Shown: one piece after another, positions 5,410 to 5,670 of the stretch | Layout: each line of letters opens with the position of its first letter | How positions within the stretch are numbered: the first letter of the stretch is position 1 | NCBI GenBank assembly: GCA_018065475.1 | Contig: JAGHTD010000210.1 | Location: forward strand, 1-5,670 | DNA: 5,670 bases | Direction: 5' to 3' | Source: Candidatus Colimorpha enterica | GTDB taxonomy: Bacteria; Bacillota; Clostridia; Oscillospirales; CAG-272 | The notes under the pieces: model-generated | Told to the model about the DNA's origin: nothing | The model's database searches: none | Seen by the model: the letters and a program-made list of their open reading frames with translations, nothing else | Position numbers and translations under genes: made by a program

Positions 5410-5421
5410 ATGCGGGTCTGA
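5410..5421 (+). other. Three-codon mini-ORF (Met-Arg-Val-stop) in the leader
   Basis: ATG CGG GTC TGA is preceded by AAAGGGGTGA (5395-5404), a close match to the Shine-Dalgarno consensus, with 5 nt between it and the ATG. This site matches the consensus over a longer run than the AAAGGA used by the following gene. No longer frame continues from it. It could be a minimal regulatory ORF or chance. Confidence 0.35.
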
Positions 5422-5486
5422 AAATATATTTTTTGACCTCACAAGCTGAAAAAGAAGTATTTTTGTTTTTTGGAAAGGAATAAGCG

Positions 5487-5670
5487 ATGAAGAAAACGAA
5501 ACTCATTTCATATCTTCTTGTATTTGCTCTTCTTTTCTCTGCTTTATCATCAGGTGCTTACGCTTTTGACGACAGCGAAGATACGGGACGGTATTCGGAC
5601 AGTTCGATAGGAACGGCGTTAGAGCCGACGAGAGACGCTCATCTGCATTTCTACTTTGCCAATGCGAAGG
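5487..5670 (+). CDS. Secreted protein, N-terminal part (3' end outside window)
   Basis: The frame is open from ATG 5487 to the window end (61 full codons). The protein begins with a classic Sec signal peptide: basic n-region MKKTK, a hydrophobic core of about residues 7-19 (ISYLLVFALLFSA), and a c-region ending SSGAYA. Signal peptidase I cleavage is likely after A26, before FDDSEDTG. There is no lipobox cysteine, so the product should be exported and released or wall-associated, not a lipoprotein. The mature start is acidic and Ser-rich (FDDSEDTGRYSDSS), then EPTRDAHLHFYF. The AAAGGA site (5474-5479), 7 nt before the ATG, supports the start. Too little of the mature protein is visible to name a family. 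It is preceded by an unusually long leader. Confidence 0.85.
   Translation, partial: MKKTKLISYLLVFALLFSALSSGAYAFDDSEDTGRYSDSSIGTALEPTRDAHLHFYFANAK

Larger units (their letters stand above)
5270..5486 (+). other. Long structured 5' leader (or small RNA plus leader) of the secreted-protein gene
   Basis: This AT-rich 217-nt stretch between a consensus promoter and the start at 5487 holds no gene of normal size. It contains an 11-bp hairpin (5348-5383), a three-codon ORF with a good ribosome site (5398-5421), and a weak hairpin pairing GGTC (5415-5418) with GACC (5435-5438) around an A/T-rich arm. I could not match it to a riboswitch class that I know. It could be a regulatory leader, or a short RNA of about 115-120 nt ending at the first hairpin with the gene driven by read-through. 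No convincing second promoter is visible after the hairpin; TTGACC at 5433-5438 has only a poor -10. Confidence 0.5.

Noticed and set aside
5433..5463. Possible second promoter (TTGACC) close to the secreted-protein gene
   Set aside because: The best -10 candidates (GTATTT or TATTTT) match poorly and need 18-19 bp spacing, so it is much weaker than the promoter at 5235-5263.

Overview
The window looks like chromosomal DNA of a Gram-positive Clostridia-type bacterium (Bacillota; a gut Oscillospiraceae or Christensenellales relative would fit). The basis is strong GGAGG-type ribosome binding sites before most genes, textbook -35/-10 promoters with 17-bp spacers, moderately GC-rich genes separated by AT-rich gaps, and protein sequences of Firmicutes type. 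Taxonomy is an inference from style, not from a marker gene.

Layout. Positions 1-2810 are the downstream part of a dTDP-L-rhamnose operon on the + strand: the C-terminal end of rfbB (1-246), rfbD (252-1136) and rfbC (1138-1761). An M42-family metallo-aminopeptidase (1758-2810) follows, its start codon overlapping the rfbC stop. All junctions are 5 nt or less or overlap, so these genes should be co-transcribed and translationally coupled. After 59 nt with no visible terminator comes a gene for a small single-span membrane protein of unknown function (2870-3367). It ends at a very strong bidirectional terminator (3387-3437), which also serves a convergent - strand gene (3480-3806). That gene encodes a 108-residue membrane-anchored protein with an acidic six-cysteine segment and an Ala/Glu heptad tail.

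A divergent promoter region (3839-3928) drives this small gene leftward and peptidase T (pepT, 3953-5161) rightward. The pepT reading frame is complete and family-like except for one in-frame TAG at codon 53. The first in-frame restart lies just after the first metal-ligand histidine, so a restarted product should be inactive. No other complete gene here ends in TAG: all stops are TAA or TGA. Recent pseudogenisation, a sequence error and amber read-through or recoding therefore all need separating. This is the most notable point in the window.

Positions 5162-5486 hold the pepT terminator, a consensus promoter (5235-5263) and a leader of about 217 nt. The leader contains an 11-bp hairpin and a three-codon mini-ORF with a good ribosome binding site. 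It leads into a gene for a secreted protein (5487 onward) that is cut off by the window end after its signal peptide.

Functionally, the left half makes the rhamnose donor for cell-surface polysaccharide. The two peptidases (M42 and M20B/PepT) are cytoplasmic peptide-recycling enzymes. The three remaining genes encode envelope or secreted proteins whose roles cannot be read from sequence. I see no mobile elements, CRISPR arrays, rRNA or tRNA genes.
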